Shown here in pieces: positions 30,813 to 34,345 of a stretch of DNA of 34,345 bases. Source of the stretch: Choristocarpus tenellus KU-1152 (lineage: Eukaryota > Phaeophyceae). How positions within the stretch are numbered: the stretch's first letter is position 1; each line of letters begins with the position of its first letter. The stretch lies in NCBI GenBank assembly GCA_964200185.2, contig CAXNAD020000054.1:1-34345 (forward strand). Reading direction: 5' to 3'. The position numbers and the translations under genes are program-made. The notes beneath the pieces were generated by a model. That model did no database searches. It was not told the origin of the DNA and saw only the letters and a program-made list of their open reading frames with translations.

Positions 30813-33188
30813 TCAACGAACACATAGACTATGTTGTGACTTGCGTTGTATTGCACTGGTTGGTGGGAAGGGAGGGACTCTACGTTTTAGACATCATTGA
30901 CAGCCCAACTGCGCCATTGATCACGACTACAACTGTGCAATTAACATTTTACGACAAACACAAGAAGCTGTAGAAAGCCATTCTAATTGGGTGGGTGACA
31001 CGACAAGAGGACCAGTGCGATCAATTGTTGCAAGGTTGGAGAGAAGGGGTGATGTCAACAGGAGGGCAGTCTAGATGGAATTGGAACATGTAAAATATAA
31101 TATTTCGCTGCATGTTCCTAGAAAAACAATCACGGGAAAAAATATGTACATAGCAAGGGGAGAGCTCACATTTTGTGGCTAAAGCTGGCCACATTTGAGG
31201 AGAGTTTAGGAGGGGGGAGATAAACGTGAAGGCAAAAAGAATTGTTACTCCTACATAAACAAGGGTCTAGTACAGGTACATAAATTGCCAATAACTCAGC
31301 CTAACATGGACTGCAAAGGTTTTCTGCGAGCTGTCATAGCATCTTCAATAAGACTGACCAAGAATAGCAGGGAGGATCAATGGTGCTACACAGACTTGAG
31401 AATGAGAGCCTCGATCAATCCACCCCCAACCAAGTTCATAGGCAAGACCTCGAAACTCAGTCATCAATTTATGAAGAGAAGGCAATATGTAGTATTCCGT
31501 CTGTTGCGCATTGTGTTCAGGATGCTTTCTCTACATGTGGTAGCTGGCAGTTATGGCAAGCATTCAGAGGAATTTGTTCACAGGATGTCTGGGTTGTGGA
31601 CTAATGGAAAACACCACCCTTGATCGCCCCATGTGTGGTATGTGTCTCAACAATTGTCTTTATAGCAATCTGTTCTCCGTAGATTCCCTACCAACGAGTT
31701 TTCACTTTGTCCTCTAGACCATTATCGTCAAGTCCGCACACCTCTGTTTGCAAGTCCACCTCTTTCATAAAATCTATTTTTGGAACCGTGAACTTTGCAC
31801 GCCTGTTACGTTGAGGCTGGATGGAGAGGCATCGTAATGAGGCAAAAAAATAGGAACGCATCATTGTCACATAACCCAAACAAAGATGTTACTACCGAAG
31901 GCGGCAAACAAGGTCATGGAAAAACGATAAAGGAGACAGACTATGGACACCTGAAGACAGCAGCACACTTCAAATGGAGTATGTTCTTGGGCAACATCTT
32001 CTTACACTTCAGTCTCCCCCATAACATCTTGTTTGCATTTCTTAGACGAGTCTTTCCAAAAGATCGTACTTTCTTTTAGGTGGAATATAGTCATTGTAAC
32101 CCTCCTTAGAGGTATTCTCTGCTCACCGCTCCTCATCTTGTTCACAACGCCATTCTCTGCTTCTTATCCCCAAAAGTGTCCCTGTCCCCATGGGTCTTTG
32201 AGGGATTGCTCGAGGTTTCACTTTGGCTTCAAGCTGTCGAACTTGTTCACCTCTGCCATCGGGACCACTGCTGCGGTTTCCTTTGCTTTGCAGCACTTGA
32301 AAAGGCATTCCCTTGCTCAATTTACCTTCAAGGCCAACTCTATGGCTTGATAACCATAGCTTCGACCCACACATTCCTTCCCTGTACAAGCACCTGCCCC
32401 AGCATGTCGCCTGAATGAAGTCACTTAGGACAAGGTCATCGATCCCATGGTTTCTATTTGCTTATGTTTTGACTGCCCGTTTACCTTGAAATCTTTAAAG
32501 CTTCGATCCACTGTCAAGTGGGACATTTTCTTGTTGCCTCTTTTTGACGCCAAACTCCTACTCGACAACTACGACTAGTATCACGTGAAAATTGTTACGT
32601 TTTGTGTTTCAACAGATTGTTAAACTGAGAAAGGACTTTGTTCCTCACTTTCCATCAGTTAAGGTTAACAAAGTTACCAACAGAGAAAGCTGATAAAATG
32701 TTGAATTCAATCCATACTGGGAAATATGTATTTGTGGGAGTTGGAGACTGATATGTAGTGTATCTCCTCAAAAGGGTATCCTAAATTAATCCTCTTCCCA
32801 TCAATGTCTACTCTAAAATCAAGGCAATATATTCAAGTGATTAACAGATTCAACAGATGAATTTGTGACTTCACCTCTTGATACGACGTATGTAGGTTGC
32901 CCAGTCAAATATTGGCGTTAGGGGCTTCTCTGGCTCTCATTCCTAAACCTAACAGTAGAAATGAAAGCAACATTATCAATATAGGCTGATAGTCTGTAGG
33001 TTTTTCATAAGGTTTTGATAGTGGGTAGCATGTAACAAAGCTATTAGCTGAGTAGCTTAATTGTCAATCACTTACCTCTGCACGGCAGGAGTCATGTGTT
33101 CCAATCTTGACGGGTTCATTCGTTTCTTTTTGGTTTGCTACAAGTGGCTGACACAGCTACGACTGACACAGTGCGACTGACACAGACA
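30813..33188. other. Region without a supported gene; possible decayed coding remnants
   Basis: Overlapping open frames at 31285-31623 on the plus strand give two different unrecognised reading frames. On the minus strand, 32123-32389 and the flanking bases down to about 31690 have coding-like composition interrupted by stops. These are more GC-rich than the gene introns and could be remnants of a mobile element, but no domain can be named. Confidence 0.3.
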
Positions 33189-33326
33189 TGTTCTGACATA
33201 TCTGCTGACGTGTGCAGTAGGTAACGAGGCAGGGCACCCCCCTCAAGGGATGGTGCTCACTCCACTAATAAATTAATCCATACCACACATAAAGCAAAAA
33301 CTCTATTTGAACAGCTCTTCTGCACA
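33189..33326 (+). repeat. Probable LTR end of a copia-like retrotransposon
   Basis: The bases up to TTCTGCACA at 33326 lie immediately before a primer-binding site, so they should be the right end of a 5' LTR. The left boundary is unknown. A TGTTCTGAC at 33189 could be the LTR start, or the LTR could begin further left, among the CGACTGACACAG repeats at about 33150-33190. The second LTR is outside the window, so the boundary cannot be confirmed. Confidence 0.45.
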
Positions 33327-33337
33327 GGTTATGAGCC
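33327..33337 (+). other. Primer-binding site for half initiator tRNA-Met
   Basis: GGTTATGAGCC is complementary to the anticodon-loop region GGCUCAUAACC of initiator tRNA-Met. Drosophila copia and related Ty1/copia elements prime reverse transcription with this internally cleaved tRNA half. It directly follows a CACA end, as expected for an LTR boundary, and precedes gag. Confidence 0.7.
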
Positions 33338-33345
33338 TCACAGGT

Positions 33346-33905
33346 ATGGGAGTGGACCCAAGTAAGCTGCCACTATGGATTGGCGTGCGGGGACATACAA
33401 GGGAGAAGTGGGCAGAATGGTGGATGGCGCTGGTGAGCTATGCGGGCGGGAAGGGACTGTACCGCACCCTCCAACCCGCATACCACATCCCTGCATCTTC
33501 TACGGCGGACACATCGTTTGGAGACCGCAGCGTGTACAAGGAGCACTTCAAGCATCGTGAATTGTGGTTCCTGCTGGGACAGGCCACGAGGGGGGCCACA
33601 GCAATGGTGGTCAGCACCCACGAAAACAACAGCAGCCCCAACGGGTGGAGAGCTGGAACGGGAGGAGAGCGGTGCAGCGTCCCATGCAGCTTATAGCTCT
33701 CAAGATGAAGCTGCGGGACATGTACTGCTCATTGGTGGAGGACGCTGTGAACTTGGTCATTCGTCTTGATCACGTTTGGACCGAGTATGAGCAGCTGGAG
33801 GCAGCCAAGGAGGACCACACCCAGCAGGAGGCTCTGATCATCGGCATCAGGGACAGCATGCCACAGGTGTTTGCACAGCTGTCCACAGCTCCAGACCTCA
33901 CCTAG
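33346..33905 (+). pseudogene. Frameshifted copia-type gag
   Basis: A first frame opens with ATG at 33346 (MGVDPSKLPLW) and contains a Trp-rich segment (REKWAEWWMALVSY) and ELWFLLGQATRG. At about 33650 the coding frame shifts: the downstream part (LIALKMKLRDMYCSLVEDAV, HVWTEYEQLEAA, FAQLSTAPDL) lies in another frame that ends at 33905. The order W...L...aliL...L...F resembles the capsid region of Ty1/copia gag, and the position directly after the primer-binding site supports it. One indel separates the two parts, so the gene is probably inactive. GC content is clearly higher than in the large gene. Confidence 0.55.
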
Positions 33906-33996
33906 GACCAACTCAAAACGACATCATCTCCTCTCCTTACATGACGACGGTGGTCACGGGGGAAACGACTAGGAGCTTGGGGGCTCCTTGAGGGGG

Positions 33997-34345
33997 CAGG
34001 ATGCAGAGCAGTGGTAGGAGGTCATGGAGGAAATGGCAGGGCTATGGCAGAAGGAGACGTTTGGCGAGAAGGCCCTGCCCCAAGGGAGGAAGGCGATCAA
34101 GACGTGATTCACCTTCAAAATCAAGCGATCCGTGGAAGGGACAGTGGAATGCTATAAGGCGGGATTCGTGGCCCACGGCTTCACCCAAGACGCAGGTGTG
34201 GACTTCTTCGAAATCGTCAGCCCGGTGATGGTGTACAACACACTACGGGACGTTATACCAGTCGCAGGGTACAGAGGGTAGAGCATCGACGCCCTGGACT
34301 TCACACAGGCCTACATAAACGCAGACCTGCAGGAGGACGTCTGGC
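33997..34345 (+). pseudogene. Copia-type reverse transcriptase fragment, with stops and cut by the window edge
   Basis: The frame through ATG 34024 shows the start of a Ty1/copia reverse transcriptase: ALPQGRKAIKT, FTFKIKRSVEGTVECYKAGF, VAHGFTQDAGVDFFEIVSPV and ALDFTQAYINADLQEDVW. The last contains the first catalytic-Asp region. In-frame stops lie at 34015-34017 (TAG), 34105-34107 (TGA) and 34279-34281 (TAG). Only about 90 bases separate the gag end from this domain, so protease and integrase have been deleted. The frame runs off the window at 34345. Confidence 0.85.

Noticed and set aside
31285-31623. Plus-strand open frame of 112 codons
   Set aside because: A second overlapping frame is equally open, neither has recognisable motifs, and no splice context supports a gene.
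34015-34281. In-frame stops in reverse transcriptase as a sign of a variant genetic code
   Set aside because: The 1,832-codon gene in the same window has no internal TAA, TAG or TGA, so the stops indicate decay of the element.

Overview
The window is nuclear DNA of a microbial eukaryote. One plus-strand gene with many introns fills positions 533 to 23836, the introns are T-rich spliceosomal introns, and a decayed Ty1/copia-type LTR retrotransposon lies at the right edge. The sequence does not name the organism. An intron-rich genome of moderate to low GC, with a MABP-DENN protein, MORN repeats and a FISHRW-type TIR-like domain, suggests a protist or alga rather than an animal, plant or fungus. 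That placement is inference.

I could join 32 exons by hand into one open frame of 5,499 nt, giving 1,832 residues plus a stop. Every splice phase agrees. In order, the protein has: a DENND4-like N-terminal motif (VADYF-x-V-x-G); a MABP beta-prism domain; a uDENN domain; a low-complexity insert of about 220 residues; cDENN and dDENN domains (together a Rab-GEF module of the DENND4 type); a linker; a TIR-like domain with FISHRW, LWVDF and SSRAWCRAEL motifs; and seven C-terminal MORN repeats. DENN modules activate Rab GTPases, MABP and MORN repeats usually bind membrane, and TIR domains are NAD-consuming enzymes or signalling adaptors. I do not know this combination as a described architecture, and it is the main candidate here for something new. 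The weakest join is exon 17 to exon 18, across a 4.06-kb intron: a TAA stop overlaps that splice donor, so a shorter DENN-only product or two separate genes are possible.

Of the 31 introns, 29 are GT-AG, one is GC-AG and one appears to be GA-AG. Eleven interrupt an arginine codon as AG|G, and only one is in phase 1. Intron 17 holds a 918-bp element bounded by 50-51-bp imperfect terminal inverted repeats. Introns 11 and 17 share a loose GGTCC/GGACC-rich repeat texture.

From 23837 to about 33190 I see no convincing gene, only weak exon-like islands and a short tandem repeat. From about 33189 a GC-rich copia-like element begins: an LTR end, a primer-binding site matching an internally cleaved initiator tRNA-Met, a frameshifted gag, and then reverse transcriptase with three in-frame stops. 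Protease and integrase are missing between them. The element runs off the window.
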